Origin: Angiostrongylus vasorum
Lineage: Eukaryota > Nematoda > Chromadorea > Rhabditida > Metastrongylidae
Reading direction: 5' to 3'
Assembly (NCBI GenBank): GCA_018806985.1
Contig: JADANN010000159.1
Span: forward strand, 1-64,000
Length of the DNA: 64,000 nucleotides
Of the stretch, positions 42,721-55,045 are shown one piece after another (positions within the stretch are counted from its first letter, which is position 1; every line of letters starts with the position of its first letter). The notes under the pieces are model-generated. The model did no database searches. It saw nothing but the letters and a program-made list of their open reading frames with translations, and was not told the origin of the DNA. A program made the position numbers and the translations under genes.

Positions 42721-43969
42721 CATTATTTTGTTTAGCCGAGGGTAGAGAAAGCCTCTCCATCGTTTTTGGACACAGATTGAAAATTGCAGCTCCTTGATCA
42801 AGTGGAATAGGAAAGAGGTTCCAACTTGCGACTTCCCGGATATATTCCTCTGTCTCCGTGTACAAGTCGTTCTCAATAACAGAAACAAGTAAGGGCTTTT
42901 GACGACATAAGAAGAGTATGATCATAGTTCATTGCATTTATTACACATTGTTACATTATCACGAGATAACAGCTTTGCGTTTGTAACAATTAGAGCGAGT
43001 TTGAAGTTGTGGCGTCCTGACACTTTTAAGAAATTTTCGACGAAACTGATCCCATTCTGGTAGAGTGATTACAAGCATGCTTGCGACGAGATGACGCTTT
43101 GTAGGAGCAGAAAACTTCAAAGTATGCACCATAGTTAAAGCGTACCTTTTTCCATGGTCTTTTTATAGTTTAAATTCAAGATGAAACGTCATCTCAGGCA
43201 CGTCTCTTTTGAATGCGGACAAGCAGAACTTAATCCGACTAACCGTTTTCAGAGCATTCCTAAGATAGACATCCATGGAGACAATGGCAGTATCGTATAC
43301 ATCAGGCCGAGCCAAAATGTCTCACTGAAGCTCTTTCCCTAACTTGCGTAGGTGGTAAGAGCTGACAGACATTCATATATTCACCGGACCCCGTTTTTCT
43401 TCTTATACCACTTCTCTTTATACAAATGTGTGTGTTCTCCAATGCTGCCTCCCTTTCCTTACTCGGCAAATAATAATTCTAACAGATTCCATGTACGATG
43501 GTAAAAACTGGAGGAGGGATCAACTGCAGAAGTTCGTGTCCGACTTCATGATACCACGGCGGCATGGTCAGTATATTCCCTGGAGTTCAATACTGGTCCA
43601 GTCAGTGGCGTTATAGGGATCCGGGCGCCTCTTTACTTCATGTTCCGTCGCACTGTAAGTTTCATCTTTGTGCTACGTACCTCTTTCCATAGAAGTGCGT
43701 TTTTATAAATTGTATACTTACAATATAACTATGAATAGCCTGTGACCAGATTAAGTAGTAGGTTTTGATCAGGTTGAATTTAAGCAACAGTAGCAAAAAT
43801 ATCTACTAAATTTCGGCGACTCATTTGTGCTTTCGCATTTTATTTGAACATTTAATCGACTATTTCAAGAAGATTAAGTTATTCATTTCTAGTTAGCTTA
43901 AGTGTTTACGTGGTAGAATACTGTTCTTCTTAGGACAGCACTAATCGTTTAATATGGCAACGATAAAAA
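42721..43969. other. No supported gene
   Basis: One plus frame after acceptor 'tctaacag' (exon start 43486) reads DSMYDGKNWRRDQLQKFVSD and on to IPWSSILVQ, and looks exon-like. It has no clear donor and no family that I recognise, so I leave it uncalled. Confidence 0.35.
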
Positions 43970-44245
43970 ACAAAGCTCCCGGCGTTGTTTAATTCCTAAA
44001 GGATGCGCCGTGCATTCCATATCATCAAGCACCGTTAGAGGTGATTGAGTTCATATTTCGTCTACACAATAATTCGCTGTGGCCTAGCGACGTATACTAC
44101 AATCAGTGCTGTAATTAGTGCTGCCATCCTCTATCATAGGTCTGGAACGAATTTGGTGAGCCAAAGCGTGTAGAAGGGTTAGTGAGCCTGGGCGCAGGAT
44201 CGAGCTCATGAGCGTTGCAGGACGTCTCTAACAAACGCGCCTCAC
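43970..44245 (-). repeat. SINE S1 copy, part of a duplicated segment
   Basis: Reversed tail 'gctcccggcgttgtttaatt', 'cgttagaggtgattgagttc', 'ggtctggaacgaatttgg' and head 'gcaggacgtctctaac' at the right. It lies next to the 44.25-44.60 kb duplicate of 39.5-39.8 kb. Confidence 0.65.
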
Positions 44246-44249
44246 GAGA

Positions 44250-44605
44250 TCCCTTATTATCTGATAACCCAGTGAAAAGAAACTTCGTGGTTCATGCTTC
44301 ATACTTTTTATGAATGAAAAACTGCAATCGGACTGCCAAAGACTTCAACAAATCCTTCACAGAGTAGATGTTTCGCTCATTTTAAAGAAAAATTTTCCCT
44401 ACTAGAAGCCCGTGGTCTCACAAAATTGGCCAACTGCTGACTAAGAACACCCAAGCTAGTCATTTGAAATAAAGAGTTCAGCTTGACATATTGCACTTAT
44501 AAAGTCAAAAAGTCATGATTTCACCATGAGAAGCGCTACGGATGGGAAGCTATACTGATCGATTAGTTATTTTGGAAAGACCAACCAAGTACTTTTTAAG
44601 GCACT
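44250..44605. repeat. Duplicated segment, copy 2
   Basis: Matches 39.50-39.83 kb in the same orientation and order, with scattered substitutions and small indels. Only this copy continues into an intact open exon (44661-44774, minus strand). Confidence 0.6.
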
Positions 44606-44660
44606 CTGCTGCGTGGCACATCATCCCAAGCCATCACGAACAGCTGTAGCCTCATAGCCA

Positions 44661-44774
44661 CTATTTTCTGAGCAGCTTCAAGTATTCATCCTTCTGCTCT
44701 CGTTCTGTGCACACAGTGGAAATCAACCGACGCCGTACTCGAAATGTTGCTATGAGTGTCACTAGATAGACTGC
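44661..44774 (-). CDS. Candidate terminal exon, unidentified gene
   Basis: On the minus strand a good acceptor 'tttttctccag' is followed by AVYLVTLIATFRVRRRLIST and then VCTEREQKDEYLKLLRK and a stop (44661-44663). A short hydrophobic start and a charged, basic tail would suit the end of a membrane protein. A decayed copy of the same exon is at 38.87-38.98 kb. I do not recognise the family; the preceding exon was not found. Confidence 0.35.
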   Translation of the reverse strand, partial: AVYLVTLIATFRVRRRLISTVCTEREQKDEYLKLLRK

Positions 44775-44829
44775 CTGGAGAAAAATGGTTATCAGTAGAC
44801 GATCAGTTAATCAACAACCATACTGTGTG

Positions 44830-46399
44830 AAAGAAAATCTCCGAGTGAGACAATTCAACCGGTCCTCTACTAGAGATGATTTGAACTGGTGCAACTACGA
44901 AGGCCCACATCGGAATGGCCAACAACAGCGGACAATCGAGTAGAATCATAGCTGATCAGAAAAAAGGAAAAAGCCCCCGGAACGTTAGTCGAATGTAATT
45001 TTATTACAACCTTGGATAAGATGGCAGGCCTATTGTTGCAATAACATGTATTCCCTACAGAATACTTTTTAAGAAGGCTGATTACTTGAAGGTGCTCTTC
45101 TTTTTGCACTCGTTAACATTCCAAGAGATCTCACTGACAATCCTATTCGTCAGTTGTCTTTCACCCATTGGTGCCGAAGCCCGATTTTTTGAACGCACTC
45201 GTGCTGTGTTATGTTGTTCACCCCATCGTATGGTTCTCATTTCATTTCGGCACTGTTCCACATTATTGTTATCTGAGGTATAAAGAACTCGTTCTGTCTT
45301 TGGCATTAGAATTGCACCATGAACAGAGAAAGTTCAGAACGGCTATTTGAAAACCGCAATCTGATATGGTTCCTGTGTAAATTGTACATCTCATTTAGTG
45401 CACAATCCTTGACAGGCTTTCTGGTCGAACCAACTGACAAGTTTCGAATTTATGTCTTTGACGCCACCTCACTGCGAAAGAATAACAAGCAGCGTCATTG
45501 GTCACCCTTCCGTTCACCTATTTCCTATTGGAGTAGTTCCGTTATCCTCTCACAACTTATCCTGTTATCCATCCCGTGCATCATTGTCTCATGTTATCTT
45601 ATGTATTAGAATACAATTGCCTAAACACAAACAGCAGTAATTATTGCCTGATGTTACGTATGCACTGCCTTCGAACAGATCATCTGCAAATCTACATCTG
45701 TTAATGTCACTGTGCTGTTACTGTTGTGTTTTTAAGATAAAATTGCGATTATCCATGTTTGAAGCTCGCGCTGCTGCACAGACAAGTAGGTGCACGCGTG
45801 GTAGACCAACAAGGGATCGTATACCACAAAACAGTGTACCTAACACATCTGATGCATTGGCCCGTGCCGCATCTACATTGTTTATTTCACTCTACATTTT
45901 ATATGACCCGTCATAGCATCATTTTTCTGAAAGTAAGATTTCGTTTTGTGCGCAGAAGCACATGTAATTTGTGGCCTCTAGTTCGAAGAAAGTCGTTTTG
46001 TTACCGAATCGTGGAGCTGTGCGCCTCTTCATGCTTTCTATCGCAACTCGAACTTTAGAGAAGACAGTTCCCATGCGTTATTCAATACTGGGATCCGAGA
46101 CATCGTATATGGAGCAGAACAGATTGGTTTTCATCAGACTAGACCGTTTTTTGAGCTGCTTCGAATAACCATCTTTGTCTATACCGATGTGAATCATTCG
46201 GCTAGGACCTTCTACAGCTGCCATTTATTATCGGCCGCATTACGTGCACTAAATAGCATCAAGCTTCACTTTGTTTCTCTTTTGGAGCAACTCTTTAGTG
46301 GTAATGGAGATACTGTGTGATCTTCATGTTCAACAAGCAGATTGTAGTAATCGGCAGGGTATTCAATTATCTGCCAGTCATATGAGGAGAGGGGTTTTT
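44830..46399. other. No supported gene
   Basis: Several 60-100-codon plus frames overlap here in different phases (45086-46168). None has a recognisable domain, a consistent splice pattern or a repeat match. I see nothing that I can name. Confidence 0.35.
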
Positions 46400-46904
46400 T
46401 GAGAACATCTTCGTCACATACGGCTTATATGGTTTTTTCTTGGGCGATGGCAGAGTTCTTTATAGCTGAATCATGTCTACGGACGAAGAGGTGATGATCA
46501 GATTCAGTACAGAATCCAGGAACCAACGCGGTGTCAAAATGTTGTCATTATCTGTTCGTGAGAACATGGTCGATCTCCGTATGAGTCTTATTGTTAGAAG
46601 ACTCTCATGTTCATCGGCGATCGTCTCTCAAAAGATTTATCATGGAAGAAACGTGCTGCAGGCTTAATTCATACAAGACGGTCCCCATGCTCACTATCGT
46701 TCTCCTTTTTCGAATATCAGTATCCTGTATTCATCTTCGTTGGCCGTTCCCAACATGGCATTGAAGTCTCTAACAATGAATTTGTAGGAAGACTTCTCGT
46801 TGTGAACTGCCTTTTTCAATTGGTTGTAGAACACGTCTAGCTCGCTCTGCAAGTTGGTGAGTAACAGCTGGTGATTATGACTTTCTTTTTGACGCGCAAA
46901 TTCA
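46400..46904 (-). repeat. RTE-B endonuclease remnant
   Basis: The minus strand gives SELDVFYNQLKKAVHNEKSS, then YKFIVRDFNAMLG and EDEYRILIFEKGER, the RTE endonuclease stretch with the GDFNA block altered to RDFNA. Further left, 'gaagaaacgtgctgcagg' and 'gaacatggtcgatctccgtatgag' match 9.2-9.1 kb. It abuts the RTE-A copy starting at 46905. Confidence 0.6.
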
Positions 46905-48243
<1,339 letters not shown>

Positions 48244-49109
48244 AGATCATCGAACGGGATTTAAATACGAGTGTGATGAATTTCGAAAACCAAAGACATA
48301 CTCACTTAACTGCGAGCCTTTCACTGTTCGGTGTGAATTATGTTTGGACCGTTTCGGGTTTTTTGAGGTACTGGCTGATGGCAGCTTCGGGTCCAACAAC
48401 GACGTCGAACAATAATTTATGAAAGAATTGGAACATGTAGCCAAATGATGACCGATCCTGGAAATAATTTTTAAGAAAACACTGAGGTCAAGGTCTCAGA
48501 CATGAAGATTGCTTTTGACAATGGTCTAATACTTATAAGTTGGGAATTTGATGAAATGAGTGCAACCTTTGAAATGTTGCTGCGCTGACATCCACGTTTG
48601 GTTTGTAGCTGGTACACGTGAGGAACAACTCGTCCAGAAATGTATCCTTGCTTTCTTCACTGGGTAATTCCTTTTTTTCTCCCTCAGCGAACAGCGTTTC
48701 GAGATTGCAATCCATTGTGACTCAGCTCTCAATAAATGCTTGTCATCTTTACTATTTTGTTAAGAAGGTGTCGCCAATTTTGCTATGGCCTTACTCTTAG
48801 CTACTGAATTCGCCGTTCAATGTAACGCGCTCACAGCCGACAAATACTGTGAGAAAGAAGAAATGAACAAATGGAAAACTGGATTACAAAATCGCCAAAA
48901 ACAAAAATACTACTGTTACTTTTATCTCAAATTCATTGCTTAACACGGATAAAAAAAAATTATTCCTTGTTTATAACGGTGACAGTAATCAACGCGTTGT
49001 TACCTAATGTGCTCTTTGAACGTGGTCGTTTGAGGGCTTGAGATTGAAATTCTTTTTTTAAAAAATAAGTCGACAACTTTTACTTATTATTTACTGCGTA
49101 CCCTTTTTA
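48244..49109. other. No supported gene
   Basis: A minus-strand start at 48715 reads MDCNLETLFAEGEKKELPSE and reaches a donor-like 'cac|gtgtac' at 48618. It is exon-like but alone, so I leave it as a possibility only. Confidence 0.35.
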
Positions 49110-49415
49110 ACGGCAGGGTATATTGCGAAATATAACTTCCATGATGCTGAGGTATTTGCAAAACTCCGCACCGCAGGTGTCTGCCGTGGGGAACGAACGC
49201 GCTACTGTCCTTTCAGTGGTGTAATGCGTTTACCACCACGCTATGCAGGTCCTTCGTTCCGCTTGTCTCTCAACTAGTTCTATCGATCCCGCGATACGAA
49301 TGACCCGCATGGTGTGGTGGTGAACGCTTTACTCCTCGGAAAGGACAATAACGCGTTCGTTTCCCACCATAGGCCTCTGCGGTCTAGAGTTTTGCAAATA
49401 TCTTCACCTTCGTTG
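49110..49415. repeat. S3 inverted pair
   Basis: Minus unit (about 49110-49290: 'catgatgctgaggtatttgcaaaactcc', 'gtttaccaccacgctatgc') followed by a plus unit (about 49295-49412: 'gacccgcatggtgtggtggtgaacgc', 'agttttgcaaatatcttca' in blocks). It adjoins the broken 3' side of the RTE-A copy at 49424. Confidence 0.65.
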
Positions 49416-49423
49416 AAGTTAGA

Positions 49424-50690
49424 TTGGGCGATAGTTCCCGATATCGTAGAGGTCACCCTTCTCGAACAATAACGCGGTCATGCTGGTCTTCCACTTAACA
49501 GAGACCTGGTATTCGGACGTGCAACGTGTGAGCAGCTTGGCCGGTGTGTTTCCGAGGATTGACGGAAGGTTCTTCAGGTGTTCCGATCTTATCCTCTCCG
49601 GACCGTGTGCTGTTCGATTTTTCACCGACGAAATAGCATGCCGGTTTCGGAAGTGAGAATCGGTAGTACGACTCATCCATCCTCCTTTATTTCATATGAC
49701 GGAAAGTGGACGTGGCTTTTGATGAGATCTGAGTAGTATTCGTGAATGATTTTCTCCACTGCCTTTCTGGACGCTGTAACTGTTCCGTCTGAGCGTCGGA
49801 GTGCAATCATCTCGGGCATGTAATTGGCGAAGCATCGATGGATTTTGCGAATGCTTTTCCCATCCTCTGCAGCTTCAGCCATTACTGCTGCTATTCTCTC
49901 TTTAAAATCTTCTTCTATCGCCTGTCTGCATTGTTTTGCAAATTCGGGCTTTAGTTAGAGGTTGCCTGCAGCTCATGGGATTCCGCGTTGGTCTATCCGC
50001 TCGAGTGCTTCTGGAGACAGACGTCTCTTGGCGACTTTCGAACTCTCAGCTTTCATAGCGCTATCGTGAAGATATTGATTGAGTCGATCGTGTTATCGAT
50101 AGTGGCATCTTCCCAACAGCAGACTAATGAATTGAATATGTCCTAGCTCATGGTTGTTCTGGGACTTTGTTTTTTTGAATTTAGCGGCTTTTTTCTCCTT
50201 TCCGCGAGAAATAAAAATCTTGCACGAAGGAGGCGATGTTCTGATCCCGTGTAGAATTTTGGGACAACAGCGAAATCGGTAGGCCGAGAGCTTCTATTCA
50301 CTATGATGTGGTCTATTTCATATGGTACTCTCCATTGAGAGACTACCACGTTCGGCGTTGAGGGTTGGACTTTCTGGATTTGCGACTTACCATGGATGAT
50401 CTTGATCGTCATGACAAACTCTGACAGCCGCTTACCGTGTTCGTTCCTTTCTAATCCGTGGGTTCCAATGTGATGCTCTTCAGACGTTCTTCGTGGTCCA
50501 GTCTTAGCATTCAAATCTTCAATGATGACCTTGAAGAATGTATGGTCTTCTCCGCAGATCTACTCCAAGTCCACATAGAACGCTTCGACTTCTTCGTCAC
50601 GATCTGATGTCGGCGCCTTAACGACGAAGATTATCAAAGTCAATATTGATCCACATCTTCTTAATCGTAAACGTCCGATTCGAGTTGTTA
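49424..50690 (-). mobile_element. RTE-A internal fragment (endonuclease to early RT)
   Basis: The minus strand shows [41 protein letters not shown] (endonuclease, 50143-50514), then the linker and KNRTAHGPERIRSEHLKNLP and DIGNYRPI (RT start, 49419-49676). Both ends are missing: the leader on the right and everything after the NYRPI block on the left, where S3 sits. Confidence 0.75.
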
Positions 50691-51126
50691 GTTGTTGGTT
50701 TTTATGTTTTGTTTTTTAGTGCATATTGGAAAGTATTATGCGTAAACTACGACTACTAACTTCCATAGAAATGAGAGGAACGTGAAGAGGTTGTTCCAGT
50801 CTCCTTCATAAGTACAAATGAGCGGGAAAGTAGAATGATAACATCTGAAAAGTGTTCAGAGTGAAACAGTGAGCATTTAACGGTCAATGAGATGAACGAA
50901 AGCATACGGAGAGTTACATGAACTCATTGCAATTGAGGAGAGGAACCACCACAGATATCACGAATCCTTAGCGTAGAGAGATGATAAGACAGGGTTTCAT
51001 TACATAAATAGCTACGGGAGGATAAAAATTAAAGTCCACAAGTGCAGACCTCTTTCCTGGCCTTTTTTGTCATGAGACAAGTAGTTACAAATTCACCACT
51101 TTAAATAGATAAGAGTAAATGCACAC

Positions 51127-53264
51127 CTCGCTTAGCACATCGCAATCGGTCATTTCCGCCATCGACATTACCACTGTGTCACGTATAACAATCAAGCAAC
51201 CGCGCTCCTAAAACAAATGAAAAAAAAATGAAAATGAAAATTGCGACAATGTATTTCGAAATAACTCACCGTATCGGCAATCATGGCAATCATGCATTCA
51301 CAAGCCATGACGATTACACTTTTCGCAAACCTAATCATGGCCACCTATTCAGCACCGGTAGCTGAAATCAGCGCTTATAAAAGCACTTGTGAGCACCTAT
51401 GAGGACTTTCTGAGGCGAAATAACGACCCTTGTTGTGGGTCGAGCAGAGCTCGCTTCAATACAGCTTCTTCAAAAATGGAAAGCAGATCACCGAAATGGA
51501 CAACAACAACAGTATTTCCAACGATGAGAAGATGAACGCATTTGAGAAGACCACATAGAACACACAACATCGTCGTTTTCTCGAAACAAAGGATTAGCAG
51601 AGAGCGCCAGTAGAACATCACACGATTCGCGTTTCAAATACTGAACTATGTGTATATACACATATATAGGGACGAATCACCACCATGATACAAAAAAGCG
51701 CGAACCAGAGAGTCATGATTGAAAAATGGGACTATCGCAGACATATACATTCCGAAGTTATCTGGTGACAACTTCTCCCTCCACACTCTCGACAAGAAAT
51801 CTGGAAAAAGCGTTCACGGCGATTTTTTTAAAAAAATGGCATATTCCTAGCAAAAGAAATGATGACTAAGTACTTCTCAGTGTTGTGAGGAGTTCACAAA
51901 GTGATTTGAGGTAATGATGGTGCTGCTCATTAGATGGCAATCCGCCCGCAGCATGACTGGTAAATGGGCACTTGCTAATTTCCGAAACAAAAATTGTAGA
52001 CTTAATATGACCCTTAGTACCTTATAGTGGTAATAATTGTTGAACGAACCTTTTTCCCGAAAGAAGCCAGGGATCAGTGACGTATTTTCGTGTTTCTCTC
52101 TGTGACCAGTTTCTTTTTGTAATTCTGCGGATGCAAAACATCTGGTAGGAATTCTCACAGCTATTTTTTCAACAGTATGTACGACTTTAAAATATAGTCA
52201 ACCCCTAACACTATTGTCCAGCTCTGCTGTAATCTCTGTAATCTAGGTAACACCATTCTACCATACAGGAAAAACTTCGATAATAAAGAAGCCACACTGG
52301 CATTTTTCAAAACTTGAAAAAACGCTCGGTGCGTATAGGAATGATTTTTGAAGTTAACGAATGTAACACACATTCATGGATTAAAAAGCAGAGACAATAA
52401 TGCTGTCCATCAGCCGTCACAGAATTCGACCGCAACATACAATTAAGAAATGACGCGCGTTGGTGCACTAAGTCATGAATCCTCACTAATAGATACAATT
52501 ACTGGATAAGAGCTGAAACTATGCTCGCCATATTTCAAGAGACACAATCACTGCAACACTTATGAAAAGGCAGAAATTAGCGCAAGCGCGCTCTTCCTCC
52601 CCTGACCATTGATCGGGATCACTGGAAAAGTTGAAATTGATAGGGCTATCGTTAGATTTATTAGACTACTAGACCTCTTAAGACTGATGAACACTGTTGC
52701 ATTAACCAACCGATGAATACGACGTGAATCCCCACTGAAAGATACAACAACTACTCGATAAGAAGTGAGACAGAAGTGCATCCTATTCAATGTTAAACAA
52801 TCACTATAGCGCTTATTGAATGACAAAAATTAACACAAGTGCTTTCCTGTCTCCTAATCAGTGATCGAAATCATTGTACAGGTCCAAAAAGCAGTACGGT
52901 GATCGTTAGACTTATTCGAGGACTAGACCTGTTATGAATGATTACAGAAGTGTGAAAAGAAACAGTGTGCTAATAAGACTGTTTTTTGGACTCAATGCAT
53001 TATCGCTGCAAGTCCATTACCTAAGAATAAAACCTACCTCCTCCGAGAAGCTAATATTGCTAAAAAACGTGCGGCATGTTCGTAGATATTTCTGTGCGGA
53101 GTGTTCAAATACCGAGTAACATTATCGACTATTCGAGTGAGTTGTTCCTCATAAATCGCGCTGCAAGCGCAGTTCCACAACTCAACCAGCCAGCCGATGA
53201 TGTTCTTCGCCACAAGCGTGCCCATATCATCTAGAGCATGAATTAAATACACATTATTCAGTAG
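51127..53264 (-). CDS. Candidate exons of an unidentified minus-strand gene
   Basis: Three splice-bounded open segments. Exon 53038-53264 (after 'gtttttag', donor 'gag|gtaggt') reads LLNNVYLIHALDDMGTLVAK, NIIGWLVELWNCACSAIYEE, QLTRIVDNVTRYLNTPHRNI and YEHAARFLAILASRR; it looks like helical HEAT/ARM-type repeat protein. Exons 51270-51344 (25 codons, VAMIRFAKSVIVMACECMIA...) and 51127-51207 (27 codons, ERGCLIVIRDTVVMSMAEMT...) have good acceptor and donor sites and join in phase 0. The phase of the first exon (2) does not match the second directly, so another exon lies between, or they are separate genes. The frame at 51397-51621 (IFEEAVLKRALLDPQQG) could be one such exon. I do not recognise the protein. 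Confidence 0.38.
52460..52935. repeat. Tandem duplication, about 245-base units
   Basis: 'gatacaattactggataagagctgaaac' in blocks at 52491 matches 'gatacaacaactactcgataagaagtgagac' at 52740. 'atcgttagatttattaga.tactagacct' at 52650 matches 'atcgttagacttattcgaggactagacct' at 52902. Divergence is moderate. It lies in the presumed intron of the minus-strand gene. Confidence 0.55.
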
Positions 53265-53394
53265 CTAAAAACCTATTTGCCTTACCTAGTTGATAGTACT
53301 CCACTTATTCAGAGCCAACACAAGGAAATCGTTGTGCACTCAGACACTCTTCTGAGTTGTAAGAGGTATGTTATTCAAAGAAAGCATGTAAATA

Positions 53395-53482
53395 CACCCA
53401 AATATGTATATATGTATGTATATATATGTATACATATATATATGATATGTACCTTTCAATAATATAGCTATTACTACGTCCG

Positions 53483-53566
<84 letters not shown>

Positions 53567-53572
53567 TAACCT
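53395..53572. repeat. AT/GTAT microsatellite
   Basis: Alternating TA runs interrupted by 'tatgtatg' and 'catatata' units over about 175 bases, ending exactly at the start of repeat D. Confidence 0.85.
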
Positions 53573-53574
53573 AA

Positions 53575-53962
53575 CGGTTTACCGCCTCATCGTGGCTGGG
53601 TGGTCTTGGGTGACGGACTGCGATGTACAGCGGGGGAATTCATCACCCGGCAGAGTCTTCCAAGCTGAGAAGGAGCCTGGCGTTTCCATCAGGAAGCCTA
53701 GCTAAGAGTAAACCAATACCAGGATCCACCACCATTCTGGTATCAAACTAGTCTCTTGGTGGCAAATCTCCCCATGATGTATAAGGGCGACCACAGCTTG
53801 TGGTGGTGAAGACCAGGGGCAGACTTTGGCCTGGCTGACCTCTGGACTTCAAGAAACAGCAGTGGTTAAAGCAGCAAAACTCCAAAAAAAATGGAGATTG
53901 TGCTGAAGCCCGTACAACCAGTGAAGACGGGCCGTCCAAGTATCCAGATAAATGTGTACAAG
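53575..53962 (+). repeat. Dispersed repeat family D, full copy
   Basis: From 'cggtttaccgcctcatcgtgg' to 'gggccgtccaagtatccag'. All the blocks of the 17.6 kb copy are present in order. It sits against the TA microsatellite, which may mark a preferred target or may have expanded from the junction. Confidence 0.7.
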
Positions 53963-54211
53963 AACAATGTTGGGCAGTCGTCTTCAGTAGTTCATTGCAA
54001 CCCATATGAATTGTCAGGCGGAATACTTGCCATCGGAATCGTAAGAGTGCAAATAAAAAACGAAACAACGAAGGAAAACCGTTATTTTCATGATGCCGTG
54101 CGCAAGACATCAGGCGGTTTTGTTTGCATTCTCTTGCAGCTACTTTTTGGCATTTACAAAGACTACATAAAAAACAAAACAAAGCAACAAGAAGAATAGT
54201 GGCAACAAATT

Positions 54212-55045
54212 ACCATCTCGCCAAAATTATTTGCCGCCACTCTCGAGAACGTCATGCGAACACTGCAATGGGACAACTTGGGACTGAAAACGCACGGTCA
54301 ACAAGTACACCACTTTCGCTTTGGTGAAGACATCGTTCTTATAACACCAAACGTTAGCCAAGCGGAACGAATGCTCGCTGACTTTGATAACGCCTTTGGG
54401 AAAAATGTCTTCGACTGAATACCACAAAGACGATGTTCATGAAGAACGGTTTGATTTCGTATGCACGATTCACGCTCATTGGAACTAATATCCCTGAAAG
54501 CTCCAGTTACATCAATCTGGTCTGAGATACCAACATGATGAACGAGTTAGCTCCAGAGTTGAGCACAACGAAACGAGTGGTCTGGAGTGCTTTCAAGAGC
54601 ATCGAGGATGAAGTGGACAGAAGGAAGAATACCTCACTTCGCGCCTACCTTTTCAACTCGACGATTCTTCATGCCTTCAAATTTGAGTCAGAAACCTGCT
54701 CGCTGTGCAAGCAAGAAGAAAGGGATCACTCAGCGTTATTGAACGCGCAGTCGAAAGGGGGATGCCACAAGTATCTTGTGTTGCGCAAGTGAGGGAAGAG
54801 ATCCGGAGCCCTGACCTGCGTCAACGGTCAAAAAATCAATAATGCCGTTCATAACGTAGGCCAGACACGTAATGCTTATCAACAACAGCCGGTGGACAAG
54901 AGCCATTCATCACGGGATTCCTCGAAATGTCATAGAGCGAGCAAAATCCATTGAGCTGCTCTTGCACGTGACGGAAGAAAATGAAAGATTTGCCGGTGCT
55001 CGCTCGAATCATTCGACGATTAAAAGGGTGATACAGGTGACACTG
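54212..55045 (+). repeat. RTE-A 3' fragment (RT second half to end)
   Basis: 5'-truncated. It begins in the ISPKLFAATLENVMRTLQWDN block, passes HHFRFGEDIVLITPNVSQAERM (FADD now FGED), MMNELAPELSTTKRVVWSAFKSIED and ESETCSLCKQEE, and ends with 'gggtgatacaggtgacactgg'. Frame changes are present. Confidence 0.75.

Noticed and set aside
43486..43616. An RNase H-like exon (ILTDSMYDGKNW)
   Set aside because: Only the TDS triplet fits; the other catalytic positions and a donor site are absent.
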